Translations under genes and position numbers: made by a program
Part shown: positions 49,770-59,643 of the stretch, piece by piece
Layout: each line of letters begins with the position of its first letter
Position numbering within the stretch: the first letter of the stretch is position 1
Notes under the pieces: model-generated
The model's database searches: none
Seen by the model: the letters and a program-made list of their open reading frames with translations, nothing else
Told to the model about the DNA's origin: nothing
NCBI GenBank assembly: GCA_004379165.1
Contig: NKXK01000022.1
Span: 1-64,000, forward strand
From: Rhodocyclaceae bacterium
GTDB taxonomy: Bacteria > Pseudomonadota > Gammaproteobacteria > Burkholderiales > Rhodocyclaceae
DNA: 64,000 nucleotides
Direction of reading: 5' to 3'

Positions 49770-51824
49770 ATGAGTACAGCCTTGTTACTGGCGCTCGGTT
49801 GCGCCCTGTTGGCAGTGGTCTACGGCTGGATTTCCAGCCAGCAGATCCTGGCCTTGCCCGCGGGGAATGCCCGCATGCAGGAAATCGCCAAGGCCATCCA
49901 GGAGGGGGCCTCGGCCTACCTCAGCCGGCAGTACAAGACGATCGCCATCGTCGGCGTCGTGCTCTTCCTCGTCATCGGCCTGGTGCCCAAACTGGGCTGG
50001 CTGACCGCCTTCGGTTTTCTGTTCGGTGCGGTGCTTTCTGGGGCCGCCGGTTTCATCGGCATGAATGTCTCGGTGCGGGCCAACGTGCGCACGGCCGAAG
50101 CTGCCCGCGGCGGCATCGCCCCGGCGCTGGCGGTGGCTTTCAAGGGAGGCGCGATCACCGGCATGCTGGTAGTTGGTCTTGGGTTGCTTGGCGTGGCCGG
50201 CTACTACGCCTTCCTCAAGGCGACGATTGGCGGCGCTGACCTGCATCACGTCATCGAGCCACTGGTCGGTCTGGCCTTTGGTTCTTCGTTGATCTCGATC
50301 TTCGCCCGACTTGGCGGGGGTATCTTTACCAAGGGCGCCGACGTCGGCGCCGACCTGGTCGGCAAGGTCGAAGCCGGTATTCCCGAGGACGATCCGCGCA
50401 ACCCGGCGGTGATCGCCGACAATGTTGGTGACAACGTCGGCGACTGCGCCGGCATGGCTGCCGACCTGTTCGAGACCTATGCCGTAACCGTGGTTGCGAC
50501 CATGGTGCTGGCGGCGCTGACGCTGAAGACCTCACCGGGCCTCGGCGAGAATCTGGTGCTCTATCCGCTGGCGCTGGGCGGCGTGTCGATCATTGCCTCG
50601 ATCGTCGGTTGCTTCTTCGTCAAGACGGCCGAAGGCGGCAAGATCATGTCGGCGTTGTACCGCGGCCTGATCGTTGCCGGCGTACTGGCGCTGGCGGCTT
50701 ACTATCCGGTCACCTCGTGGCTGATCGGGGCAGGCGATGCCGCCGCCAAAATCACCACCGCCAGCATGTTCGGCTGCTCTGTTGTCGGTCTGGGGCTGAC
50801 AGCCGCGCTGGTGTGGATCACCGAGTATTACACCGGCACTGACTACGCCCCGGTGAAGCATGTCGCTTCGTCCTGCCAGACTGGGCATGCGACCAACATC
50901 ATTGCCGGTATCGGCATTTCGATGAAATCCTGCGCGATGCCGGTGCTTTCCGTCTGTGTCGCCATCTGGGCGGCCTACGCTATGGGCGGCCTGTTCGGGA
51001 TCGCCATTGCGGCGACCTCAATGCTGTCGATGGCCGGTATCGTCGTTGCCCTTGACGCTTACGGCCCGATCACCGACAACGCAGGGGGCATTGCCGAAAT
51101 GTCGGAATTGCCGAAGGAGGTCCGCAACGTCACCGACCCGCTCGACGCCGTCGGCAACACCACCAAGGCGGTAACCAAGGGCTACGCCATCGGCTCGGCC
51201 GGCCTCGCCGCGCTGGTGCTCTTCGCCGACTACACGCACGGTCTGGAAGCAGCCGGGCTGACCGGCATCACTTTCGACCTGTCGAATCACATGGTGATCA
51301 TAGGTCTCTTCATCGGTGGCCTGATTCCCTACCTCTTCGGCGCCATGGCGATGGAAGCGGTAGGGCGTTCTGCAGGTGCCGTGGTCATGGAAGTGCGCCG
51401 CCAGTTCAAGGAGATTCCGGGCATCATGGAAGGCACGGCCAAGCCGGATTACTCGCGCGCGGTGGACATGCTGACCGTGGCAGCGATCAAGGAAATGATG
51501 GTTCCGTCGATCCTGCCGGTTGCGGTGCCGGTCGTCGTCGGGTTGATGCTCGGTCCGCAGGCGCTCGGTGGGCTGCTGGTCGGTACCATTGTCACCGGTC
51601 TGTTCGTTGCCATTTCGATGACCACCGGGGGGGGGGCCTGGGATAACGCCAAGAAGTACATCGAAGACGGCCACTTCGGCGGCAAGGGCTCGGATGCGCA
51701 CAAGGCGGCCGTCACCGGCGATACCGTCGGCGACCCGTACAAGGATACTGCCGGTCCGGCGGTCAACCCGCTGATCAAAATCATCAACCTCGTCGCACTG
51801 CTGATTGTGCCGCTGATGGCCTGA
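49770..51824 (+). CDS. hppA: Membrane-bound proton-translocating pyrophosphatase
   Basis: HppA hydrolyses PPi and pumps protons across the inner membrane, or makes PPi in reverse. The 684-residue, roughly 16-helix protein shows the catalytic loops [56 protein letters not shown] and the late [29 protein letters not shown]. The segment [10 protein letters not shown] has Lys where potassium-dependent enzymes have Ala, which predicts a potassium-independent proton pump. It follows pfp by 33 bases and ends at a strong terminator. Confidence 0.97.
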   Translation: MSTALLLALGCALLAVVYGWISSQQILALPAGNARMQEIAKAIQEGASAYLSRQYKTIAIVGVVLFLVIGLVPKLGWLTAFGFLFGAVLSGAAGFIGMNVSVRANVRTAEAARGGIAPALAVAFKGGAITGMLVVGLGLLGVAGYYAFLKATIGGADLHHVIEPLVGLAFGSSLISIFARLGGGIFTKGADVGADLVGKVEAGIPEDDPRNPAVIADNVGDNVGDCAGMAADLFETYAVTVVATMVLAALTLKTSPGLGENLVLYPLALGGVSIIASIVGCFFVKTAEGGKIMSALYRGLIVAGVLALAAYYPVTSWLIGAGDAAAKITTASMFGCSVVGLGLTAALVWITEYYTGTDYAPVKHVASSCQTGHATNIIAGIGISMKSCAMPVLSVCVAIWAAYAMGGLFGIAIAATSMLSMAGIVVALDAYGPITDNAGGIAEMSELPKEVRNVTDPLDAVGNTTKAVTKGYAIGSAGLAALVLFADYTHGLEAAGLTGITFDLSNHMVIIGLFIGGLIPYLFGAMAMEAVGRSAGAVVMEVRRQFKEIPGIMEGTAKPDYSRAVDMLTVAAIKEMMVPSILPVAVPVVVGLMLGPQALGGLLVGTIVTGLFVAISMTTGGGAWDNAKKYIEDGHFGGKGSDAHKAAVTGDTVGDPYKDTAGPAVNPLIKIINLVALLIVPLMA

Positions 51825-51844
51825 TTGCCTGCAGGCGCCCAACA

Positions 51845-51872
51845 AAAAGGCAGGTCTGCGGACCTGCCTTTT
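51845..51872. terminator. Terminator between hppA and the Dnr-type regulator
   Basis: A perfect 12-bp stem (AAAAGGCAGGTC with GACCTGCCTTTT) and TGCG loop, between convergent genes. Confidence 0.88.
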
Positions 51873-51893
51873 ACGTCTGCCGTCGGCTGGTTC

Positions 51894-52589
51894 TCAGCCT
51901 TCGTGCTGGCGCAGCCGGGCAACACTGGGGATATGAATCTTGCGCCCCTCGACGACGATCAGCTTGAGATCGGTCAGTTCGTGCAGGATGCGTGAGAAAT
52001 GCTCCTGCGTCAGGTTAAGCCGCGAGGCGATGATGCCCTTATTGGTTGGCAGCGTGATCGCGACGTTGGCAGCATTCAGCGAATCCTCCGGCAACTCGCG
52101 CAGCAGGTAGCCGATGATCCGTTGCTTGCCGGAGTGGAGGGAATACGACTCGACGTCGTTCATCAGTTGATGCAGGCGCATCGCCATGCCGGCCAGCATT
52201 TTGCGGCAGAGGTTGTGGTCACGCTGCAGTTCCTCGAACACCGCGGCCTTGGAAATGTGCAACAGCAGCGAGTCGCTCAGCGTCTGCGCGAAGACGATGT
52301 AGGGCTTTTCCATGAACATCACCGCCTCGCCGAAGCTCTGGCCCTGGCTGATGATCTCGACCACTTTTTCGCTGCCTTGTGACGAGGTGAAGGCCAACTT
52401 GATCTGACCATAGACCAGCAGATGAAAGCCGTTGCAGGGATCGCCCTTGTGGAACAGGATGTCCCCCTTGGCAGCATGGATTTCGCGGGTGCCACGGGCA
52501 ATTCGGGCGAGTTCCTCGGGCGCCAGGCCGTTGAACAGCGGGATGTGGGTGAGCAGGGCTTCGATGTTGATCGGATGAGAATTTGGCAT
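51894..52589 (-). CDS. dnr: Crp/Fnr-family regulator, Dnr type
   Basis: A 231-residue Crp/Fnr-type transcription factor. It has a cyclic-nucleotide-binding-like domain (about 20-130; KGDILFHKGDPCNGFHLLVYGQIKL), a dimerisation helix, and a helix-turn-helix at about 190-215 (NKGIIASRLNLTQEHFSRILHEL) whose E-x2-SR pattern predicts recognition of TTGAT half-sites. The N-terminal cysteines that hold an Fe-S cluster in FNR are missing, as in Dnr/Nnr proteins, which respond to NO through haem. Its position at the end of the nor cluster and the boxes before nirS and nirJ support control of denitrification genes. Confidence 0.85.
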   Translation of the reverse strand: MPNSHPINIEALLTHIPLFNGLAPEELARIARGTREIHAAKGDILFHKGDPCNGFHLLVYGQIKLAFTSSQGSEKVVEIISQGQSFGEAVMFMEKPYIVFAQTLSDSLLLHISKAAVFEELQRDHNLCRKMLAGMAMRLHQLMNDVESYSLHSGKQRIIGYLLRELPEDSLNAANVAITLPTNKGIIASRLNLTQEHFSRILHELTDLKLIVVEGRKIHIPSVARLRQHEG

Positions 52590-52660
52590 GATGTTCGCGC
52601 CTTGTGGATACCTACGGAATGATGGGATGAGGCTAGATCACAGGCAATACGGCAAAGTGA

Positions 52661-54499
52661 CTAGACGCTGGTCAATTGGACGTAGAGCAGGGGCAGTCGC
52701 CGCGGCAGGTCTTCCGGCTTGCGGATGACGCAGAACCCGGCGGGGCCGAAGAGGTAGGGCAGGTAAGCCCCGGCTTCGCGGTCGATGGTGACGCAGAACG
52801 GCGTCAGGCCCAGCCGCCGGGCCTCATGCACGGCCATGCGGGTGTCCTCGATGCCGTAACGCGAGTCATAGACATCAAGGTCATTGGGCTTGCCGTCGGT
52901 GATGATCAGCAGCAGTCGCCGGCCAGCCGGTTGCTCGGCCAGAATGCTTGCCGCCTGACGGATCGCCGCACCCATTCGGGTGTAGAAGCCGGGCTTGATG
53001 GCCAGGATGCGACCGCGAGTCAGGCCGTCGTAGCGCTGGTTGAAGTCCTTGAGCAGATGGAAGCGGATACGTTGCCGCCGCAGTGAGGAAAAGCCATAAA
53101 TTCCGAAGCGGTCGCCGGTCGCGGTCAGGGCTTCGGAAAACAGCAGCAGGCTGTCGCGGATGACATCGATGATCCGATGGTTATCGGAAATCGGCGCATC
53201 GGTGGACATCGACAGGTCGGCCAGCAGCAGGCAGGCCAGATCGCGTTCACAGCGGGCCTGGGCAAGATAGCCGCCGGTTTCCGGCGTGTGTCCGCTGGCA
53301 CGGTCGCCGAGATTGCGCACGCACGCGTCGATGTCGAGTTCCAGGCCATCCGGCTGCGCCTTCAGCCAGCGACGCTGGGGTGCCAGCGCGGCAAACTGGC
53401 CCCGCAGCTTCTTGGCGGTGGCCGCCAGCGCACCGGGCAGAGCCGCTGGCTCGGCATCGCTGGCGATCATCGGTTGCAGCAGGCAATGCTTCTCGAGCAT
53501 CGTTTCCTTGCGGTAGTCCCACTCTGGCAGCGCGATGCCCGGCCCGATCGGCGTATCGTCCTCGGCGGCAGAGGGTAAATCGAGATCGAACTTGACCCGG
53601 GATTTTGCCGTCTCGCCGTCGCGGATCAGCGAAAGCTGGTCGAGGTCACGTGCCGCATCCTTGGCGTTCGGATCTTCATCCTCATCGAAGGCGCGATTGA
53701 CGCGGACGTATTCCGCCCAGGTTGGCAGGCTTTCGGCGCGGAACATCGCCAGCATCGGCGCCTTGTTGTCCGGCTTGTCGACCTGCTCGGCCTTGTGCGC
53801 TTCCTTGCCACCATCGCGGCTGCCGGAACCTTCGGGCGGCAACTGTTCGCCCGGGTCTTCAAATGGCCGGATCTGGTGCTCGTCGCCGGCAATCAGCCAG
53901 AGCAGCACCGGCTGTGGCGGGCGTGCCTTGAGCGAATTGAGCGGCGGCAGGCCGTCGACGCTGCCGGGTTCGCGCAGTGCATCACGCAGCGCATTTTCCT
54001 GCGCCGCTTCATCGGGCAACAGGCTGGCCGGGTTGAGGCGGGCGGCGATGTGGGCTTCGACCAGGCGCTGATAGCGTGGGCGCAGGCCCGGGTAGCGTTC
54101 GAGTGCCGCCTGGCAGGAGCGCTGGTTACGGATGAACCACGGCCGTTGCGGGGCGACGTCGCAGGCGGCGACGGCTGCCAGCCAGAGGTAAAGGTCGCGA
54201 TTCAGGGCAGGCTCGGGGAAAGCGGCGATTTCCGGCGGCAGGCGCAGTGTTTCGGCATCGCGGCGGCCCTGGGCGATGCGCTCACCGCTGCCGGCGATGC
54301 GTTGCAGCCAGTGGCGGCGGGCGCCGTGGGATTCGAGCGTGGCGGCGGCAATGTTGAGGCCGGGGTCGCCACCGAAGGCGCGAAACAGGATGCCAGCCGT
54401 CTTCTCGACATCGGCGAGTTTGACCGCCGCCTGCGGGAAATGTCCGCCCGCCGTCTTGGTGACCCAGTTGTGCCAGATTTTGCCGATGAATTCTTCCAT
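52661..54499 (-). CDS. norD: Nitric oxide reductase activation protein NorD
   Basis: NorD is a 612-residue cytoplasmic protein needed to mature NorCB. Its C-terminal 200 residues form a von Willebrand A domain: LLLADLSMSTDAPIS gives the MIDAS DxSxS, and LLLIITDGKPNDLDVYDSRYG the later Asp. The N-terminal region is variable and alpha-helical. It pairs functionally with the AAA+ ATPase NorQ, as in CbbQ/CbbO systems. Unusually, two other genes separate it from norQ here. Confidence 0.94.
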   Translation of the reverse strand: MEEFIGKIWHNWVTKTAGGHFPQAAVKLADVEKTAGILFRAFGGDPGLNIAAATLESHGARRHWLQRIAGSGERIAQGRRDAETLRLPPEIAAFPEPALNRDLYLWLAAVAACDVAPQRPWFIRNQRSCQAALERYPGLRPRYQRLVEAHIAARLNPASLLPDEAAQENALRDALREPGSVDGLPPLNSLKARPPQPVLLWLIAGDEHQIRPFEDPGEQLPPEGSGSRDGGKEAHKAEQVDKPDNKAPMLAMFRAESLPTWAEYVRVNRAFDEDEDPNAKDAARDLDQLSLIRDGETAKSRVKFDLDLPSAAEDDTPIGPGIALPEWDYRKETMLEKHCLLQPMIASDAEPAALPGALAATAKKLRGQFAALAPQRRWLKAQPDGLELDIDACVRNLGDRASGHTPETGGYLAQARCERDLACLLLADLSMSTDAPISDNHRIIDVIRDSLLLFSEALTATGDRFGIYGFSSLRRQRIRFHLLKDFNQRYDGLTRGRILAIKPGFYTRMGAAIRQAASILAEQPAGRRLLLIITDGKPNDLDVYDSRYGIEDTRMAVHEARRLGLTPFCVTIDREAGAYLPYLFGPAGFCVIRKPEDLPRRLPLLYVQLTSV

Positions 54500-54524
54500 G
54501 GGATTTCCTGATTAGCGGCGCGAA

Positions 54525-55496
54525 TTAAGGACGAACTCCGGCATCTTCGTCGGTTTGCGACTGTGCCGAGAAACGGGCCTCGTTGCGCTTTGCCTCCTCA
54601 TCGCTGACCCAACGCAGCAACGGGCCATCCGGCCGTTGGCGGTTGACCGTGCCGCAGGCCGAGACACACTGCCCGCATTGGGTGCAGGCAAACATCCAGC
54701 GCTTGACGTTGCGCGGCTTGAGGCGCATCGGGCACACGGCATCGCAGGCCGGGCCATGGCCGCCGAGGCAGTCGGCACAATCGGTGAGCCGGGGGCGTTC
54801 GAAGCCGACGACCATGGCCTTGCGGTTGGCGATCCAGGCAAAGCTCTGAAACAGACCGATAGCGCAGGCATAGCGGCAAAACAGATGGCGGGCGAAGAGG
54901 AATTCGAGGGTCAGTACCGTCGTTGCAGCGGTGATGAAGAGGGCTTCATTGCGGCTGAGCGTGAAGGTCAGCAGGCCGTGATAGACACCAAAGGGCGGCA
55001 TCAGGTAGGTCAGGCCAACCGCTGCCCATGAAAACGCAAAAGCGATGGCGACCGGCACGACGAGCAGCCAGTAGCGCCGGTCGCGGGGCATCGGGCTGCC
55101 ATCCGGTTCCCACGGCGGTGTGTTCTTTCGGTCCCACAGCGAGTGCTTCCCGGTGGCCTGGAGCATCAGGCGATTGATGGTTTCGACGACCGAGAAGTGC
55201 GGGCACAGCCAGCCGCAGTAGAGGCGGCCCCATTTCCAGGCGACGCCGATGATCAGCGCCAGTGTGCCGAGCACCGGCAAAAACAGGAACAAAATCAGGT
55301 TCACCGCAGCCGTGCCGGCGTCGATGCGGCCGGCGATCAGGTCGTCGATGCCGATGTGCCACTGGAAGGTGAGGAAATAGGCATGCCGCTCGGTGAGGTC
55401 GTAGCGAAAGAGATCGAAGACCGGCGTCAGCGCGAAGAGGATGAAGAAGGCGATCTGCGCGAATACGCGCTGCCGTTGCAGGGCGGGTTTGCTCAT
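54525..55496 (-). CDS. Polyferredoxin-like membrane protein (CcoG/NapH-like) in the nor cluster
   Basis: A 323-residue membrane protein with four to five hydrophobic helices, the conserved YCGWLCPHFSVVETINRL of the CcoG/RdxA, NapH and NosR group, and a C-terminal cytoplasmic double [4Fe-4S] region (CADCLGGHGPACDAVCP; CTQCGQCVSACG). It is shorter than CcoG (about 470 residues) and lacks its C-terminal domain. Its start overlaps the preceding membrane-protein gene by 4 bases. Placement between norQ and norD suggests an electron-transfer or copper/iron-insertion role for a respiratory oxidase or NorCB; this is inference. Confidence 0.8.
   Translation of the reverse strand: MSKPALQRQRVFAQIAFFILFALTPVFDLFRYDLTERHAYFLTFQWHIGIDDLIAGRIDAGTAAVNLILFLFLPVLGTLALIIGVAWKWGRLYCGWLCPHFSVVETINRLMLQATGKHSLWDRKNTPPWEPDGSPMPRDRRYWLLVVPVAIAFAFSWAAVGLTYLMPPFGVYHGLLTFTLSRNEALFITAATTVLTLEFLFARHLFCRYACAIGLFQSFAWIANRKAMVVGFERPRLTDCADCLGGHGPACDAVCPMRLKPRNVKRWMFACTQCGQCVSACGTVNRQRPDGPLLRWVSDEEAKRNEARFSAQSQTDEDAGVRP
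55290..55310 (+). repeat. Partial dispersed-repeat match inside the polyferredoxin gene
   Basis: AAAATCAGGTTCACCGCAGC resembles the 3' part of the element (compare copy 3). It encodes TAAVNLILF. May be coincidence. Confidence 0.3.
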
Positions 55497-55906
55497 GGCT
55501 GACAGTCGAGTTTCGGGCCGATGACCGGAAAGCGCCAGCCCTGGCCACCCATGGCCTTGACTAGCGCCACCATGCCGAGCAGGATCAGCGTCGAGTGGAT
55601 GCAGGTGAAGTAGAGAATCAGGACGACCCAGGTCCATTGCTCATGCAGGCCGCCGGCGAGCAGGATGCCGGCACTGCAGACGACGATCAGCACGCCGCCC
55701 CAGAGGCTGACGACGAAGGCCTGCCGCAGGTGTTGGCGGGCCAGCGGCGGGGCGTCGTGGCGGAAGCGGAACCACAGGCCGGCGAGTATGGCGAAGGCCA
55801 GGCCGGGCAAGGCCAGCAGGTTGAGCAGGAAGAGGGCCTCGGCAGCAATTGCCAGGCCCTGGCCCGGGATTTCCTCGCGGACGCCGAAATCCTCTTCGCT
55901 GATCAT
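55493..55906 (-). CDS. Small membrane protein of the nor cluster
   Basis: A 137-residue protein with three to four hydrophobic segments (about 22-45, 65-85, 92-115) and a short acidic N-terminus (MISEEDFGVREE). I do not recognise a family. It lies 7 bases after norQ and overlaps the polyferredoxin gene by 4 bases, so the two are probably translated together and may form a complex. Confidence 0.75.
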   Translation of the reverse strand: MISEEDFGVREEIPGQGLAIAAEALFLLNLLALPGLAFAILAGLWFRFRHDAPPLARQHLRQAFVVSLWGGVLIVVCSAGILLAGGLHEQWTWVVLILYFTCIHSTLILLGMVALVKAMGGQGWRFPVIGPKLDCQP

Positions 55907-55913
55907 GTCGTGA

Positions 55914-56702
55914 TCAGCGCCCGAAGGTCGCGTTGACGATTTCCATCAAGGCCTCGATGGTTTCCTCGTCATCGGTCAGGCTTTCAACCAGTGCAGCACG
56001 GCAGGCAGCGGTGACGTCCATGCCTGATTTGATCAGTGTGGCGGCGTAGACCAGCAGACGGGTCGAGGCGACTTCCTCCAGATCGCGGTCCTTGAGGGCG
56101 CGGAAGGCCTTGGCGATGCCGACCAGTCGGGTCGCGAGGTCGGCGTCGCAGCCGGTTTCGCCGATGACGATGGAGCGCTCGCGCTCGGCTGACGGGAAGT
56201 CGAAGCGCATCGACACGAAGCGTTGGCGGGTCGACGGCTTGAGACCCTTGAGCAGGTTCTGGTAACCGGGGTTGTAGGAGACGACGAGCATGAAGTTGGC
56301 GGGGGCTTCCAGCGTTTCGCCAGTGCGGTCGATGGGCAGGATGCGGCGGTCGTCGGCGAGCGGGTGCAGCACCACCGTGGTGTCCTTGCGCGCTTCGACG
56401 ATTTCGTCGAGGTAGCAGATGCCGCCTTCGCGCACGGCACGGGTCAACGGCCCGTCGTTCCAGTAGGTGCCCTTGTCCGAGATCAGGTGGCGGCCGACGA
56501 GATCGGCCGCAGTCAGGTCATCGTGACAGGCGACGGTGTACAGCGGCAGCTTCAGTCGGGCCGCCATGTGGGCGACAAAGCGGGTCTTGCCGCAGCCGGT
56601 CGGGCCCTTGATCAGCAGGGGCAGGCGCTGGTTGAAGGCGTGCTCGAAGAGCGCGATTTCATTACCGGAGGGTTCGTAGAAGGGCAGATTGTGATCGGAC
56701 AT
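55914..56702 (-). CDS. norQ: Nitric oxide reductase activation ATPase NorQ
   Basis: A 262-residue MoxR-type AAA+ ATPase of the CbbQ/NorQ/GpvN family. Walker A is GPTGCGKTRFV (near residue 33), Walker B is ICYLDEIVEARKD, and the sensor/arginine-finger segment is LVVSYNPGYQNLLKGLKPSTRQRF. With NorD it remodels NorCB during insertion of non-haem iron. The start codon lies just beside a copy of the dispersed repeat; the ribosome site is therefore within or next to that copy. Confidence 0.95.
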   Translation of the reverse strand: MSDHNLPFYEPSGNEIALFEHAFNQRLPLLIKGPTGCGKTRFVAHMAARLKLPLYTVACHDDLTAADLVGRHLISDKGTYWNDGPLTRAVREGGICYLDEIVEARKDTTVVLHPLADDRRILPIDRTGETLEAPANFMLVVSYNPGYQNLLKGLKPSTRQRFVSMRFDFPSAERERSIVIGETGCDADLATRLVGIAKAFRALKDRDLEEVASTRLLVYAATLIKSGMDVTAACRAALVESLTDDEETIEALMEIVNATFGR

Positions 56703-56707
56703 GGCGG

Positions 56708-56740
56708 TTACGGTCGACGCGAAAAGTGGGCAAAATCGGG
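56708..56740 (-). repeat. Dispersed repeat, copy 13 (reverse)
   Basis: TTACGGTCGACGCGAAAAG followed by TGGGCAAAATCGGG, occupying the norQ leader between norF and norQ. Confidence 0.7.
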
Positions 56741-56748
56741 CGGCTGTC

Positions 56749-57015
56749 TTAACGAAGCGACAGCCAGTAAGCGAGCAGGATCAGGCTGCCGACCAGCAGC
56801 ATCCAGCCCTCAAGGAGCAGGCGCCACATGCGCGGTGCCTGACGCAGCTCCATGAAGTCGAGGATGACCAGACGGCCCTTGACGAAGGCAATCAGCAGCA
56901 TGCCGACGATGGCGCCGGTGCCGGCCGCACCGACTTCGCCCAGATACCAGGTGATGGCGGTGGCGATCATCAAAACCAGCCAGGCGCGGTTGATGGGGTT
57001 CTTGAGAAAGACCAT
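56749..57015 (-). CDS. norF: NorF, cytochrome c oxidase subunit IV-like protein
   Basis: An 88-residue membrane protein with three helices, including INRAWLVLMIATAITWYLGE, TGAIVGMLLIAFVKGRLVILDFMELR and LLLEGWMLLVGSLILLAYW. The KGRLVILDFMELRQAP motif is typical of NorF and of prokaryotic oxidase subunit IV. NorF and NorE increase NO reductase activity but are not essential in other denitrifiers. It starts 1 base after norE ends. Confidence 0.88.
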   Translation of the reverse strand: MVFLKNPINRAWLVLMIATAITWYLGEVGAAGTGAIVGMLLIAFVKGRLVILDFMELRQAPRMWRLLLEGWMLLVGSLILLAYWLSLR

Positions 57016-57016
57016 G

Positions 57017-57604
57017 TCAGCGCATCACATAAACGAGCGGGAAAAGGACGATCCACAGCAGATCGACCATGTGCCAGTAGGCGGCACCGCTTTCCAGGCC
57101 ATTGGCGTCGTAGCGGCCATAGACACCCTTGCGCGACTGCTTCCAGAGCACGGTCAGGATGACCATGCCGAGGATCACATGCATGAAATGGAAGAAGGTC
57201 AGCGAGATGTAGAACATGTAGAAGGTATTGGTCGACAGCGTGATGCCGGCGCCGAACTTGCCGGCGTACTCGAAGCATTTGACGACCAGAAAGCCGGCGC
57301 CGCACAGCCAGCCGAGCAGCAGGTTGCGGCTGATGTCCGCCTGCTCGTCGCGATGCGCTGCCTGCACGGCGAGGGCGACGAACCACGAGCCGGTGATCAG
57401 CAGGACGGTGTTGAGCGCGCCGGCGTTGAGGTCCAGCGTCTGCTGGTATTGATTGAATTCCTCGACATGGCTGGCGCGGGCGAAGGCATAGGCGGCAAAG
57501 AACACCGCGAAGGCGAGCATCTCGGCGAGGATGAAGAACCAGATCGCCAGGTCGCCGGGCAGGCGGCGGGCAGTGACGGCAGGTTCGGCGGCAATTGAGT
57601 TCAT
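57017..57604 (-). CDS. norE: NorE, cytochrome c oxidase subunit III-like protein
   Basis: A 195-residue, five-helix membrane protein of the oxidase subunit III family (GDLAIWFFILAEMLAFAVFF; SLTFFHFMHVILGMVIL; AAYWHMVDLLWIVLFPLVYVM). The start at 57604 was chosen because an upstream extension is not conserved-looking and lies in the norB terminator region. It forms a unit with norF, and is separated from norCB by a terminator. Confidence 0.9.
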   Translation of the reverse strand: MNSIAAEPAVTARRLPGDLAIWFFILAEMLAFAVFFAAYAFARASHVEEFNQYQQTLDLNAGALNTVLLITGSWFVALAVQAAHRDEQADISRNLLLGWLCGAGFLVVKCFEYAGKFGAGITLSTNTFYMFYISLTFFHFMHVILGMVILTVLWKQSRKGVYGRYDANGLESGAAYWHMVDLLWIVLFPLVYVMR

Positions 57605-57663
57605 GGCGCGTATGGTAGAGAGTCGGCGGCAATGACGGTTTGATGTGGGCCAAAAATGAAAAA

Positions 57664-57689
57664 AGGCGTGAATCCAGAGATTCACGCCT
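57664..57689 (-). terminator. Terminator after norB
   Basis: A perfect 11-bp stem (AGGCGTGAATC with GATTCACGCCT) and 4-base loop, followed on the minus strand by TTTTTTCATTTTT. Confidence 0.9.
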
Positions 57690-57715
57690 CAAGTGCTACT
57701 TGGAGGAATTGCGTG

Positions 57716-59110
<1,395 letters not shown>

Positions 59111-59539
59111 TCAGCCTTGGTCGTTGGGCGGCCAATTGGCATCGTTGATCGAATTGACGTGCTTCAGGAAAGCCACGATGGCATCCAGCTGCTCGTTGGT
59201 GAAATTGAACTGCGGCATGCTGCGGCGACCCGGGATACCTTCCTTCGGACGGGACTGGATGAAGGCTTTGGTGCCTTCGTCACCGTAGCGGGCGACGACG
59301 TTGCCCAGTTCCGGTGCAAAGTAGGCGCCTTCACCCATCAGGGTGTGGCAACCGATGCAGTTATTGACTTCCCAAAGCTTCTTCCCTTCGGCAATCTGCG
59401 GCGTGATGTTGGCCCGCATGTCGCGTTTCGGTAGTTGCGAATGGGTATCGAATGACAGCGCAAGGAACAACAGGAAGAAGAAAACGGTCCCCCCGTAGAA
59501 AATGTTCCGCGCCATCGACTTCGTGAAAGCGCCACTCAT
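59111..59539 (-). CDS. norC: Nitric oxide reductase subunit C
   Basis: A 142-residue membrane-anchored cytochrome c that passes electrons to NorB. One N-terminal helix (NIFYGGTVFFFLLFLALSF) anchors it on the periplasmic face; the haem site is CIGCHTLMGEG, and RRSMPQFNFTNEQL supplies the methionine ligand. Length is typical. A GGGGGAAAA stretch precedes the start. Confidence 0.96.
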   Translation of the reverse strand: MSGAFTKSMARNIFYGGTVFFFLLFLALSFDTHSQLPKRDMRANITPQIAEGKKLWEVNNCIGCHTLMGEGAYFAPELGNVVARYGDEGTKAFIQSRPKEGIPGRRSMPQFNFTNEQLDAIVAFLKHVNSINDANWPPNDQG

Positions 59540-59604
59540 TGTTTTCCCCCTTTCGGAAATTGTTTGGCGGGGCCGATGTTATTTCCAGGGGGCAGGCGCG
59601 GGCT

Positions 59605-59618
59605 TTGATGTCGGCTAA
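59605..59618. promoter_or_regulatory. Possible Dnr box upstream of norC
   Basis: Read toward norC it is TTAGCCGACATCAA: one half-site (ATCAA) is perfect, the other is poor. Its centre lies 72 bases before the norC start codon, a plausible distance for activation. Confidence 0.35.
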
Positions 59619-59643
59619 AAAAGCCTGCATGCACGGCAAATAA

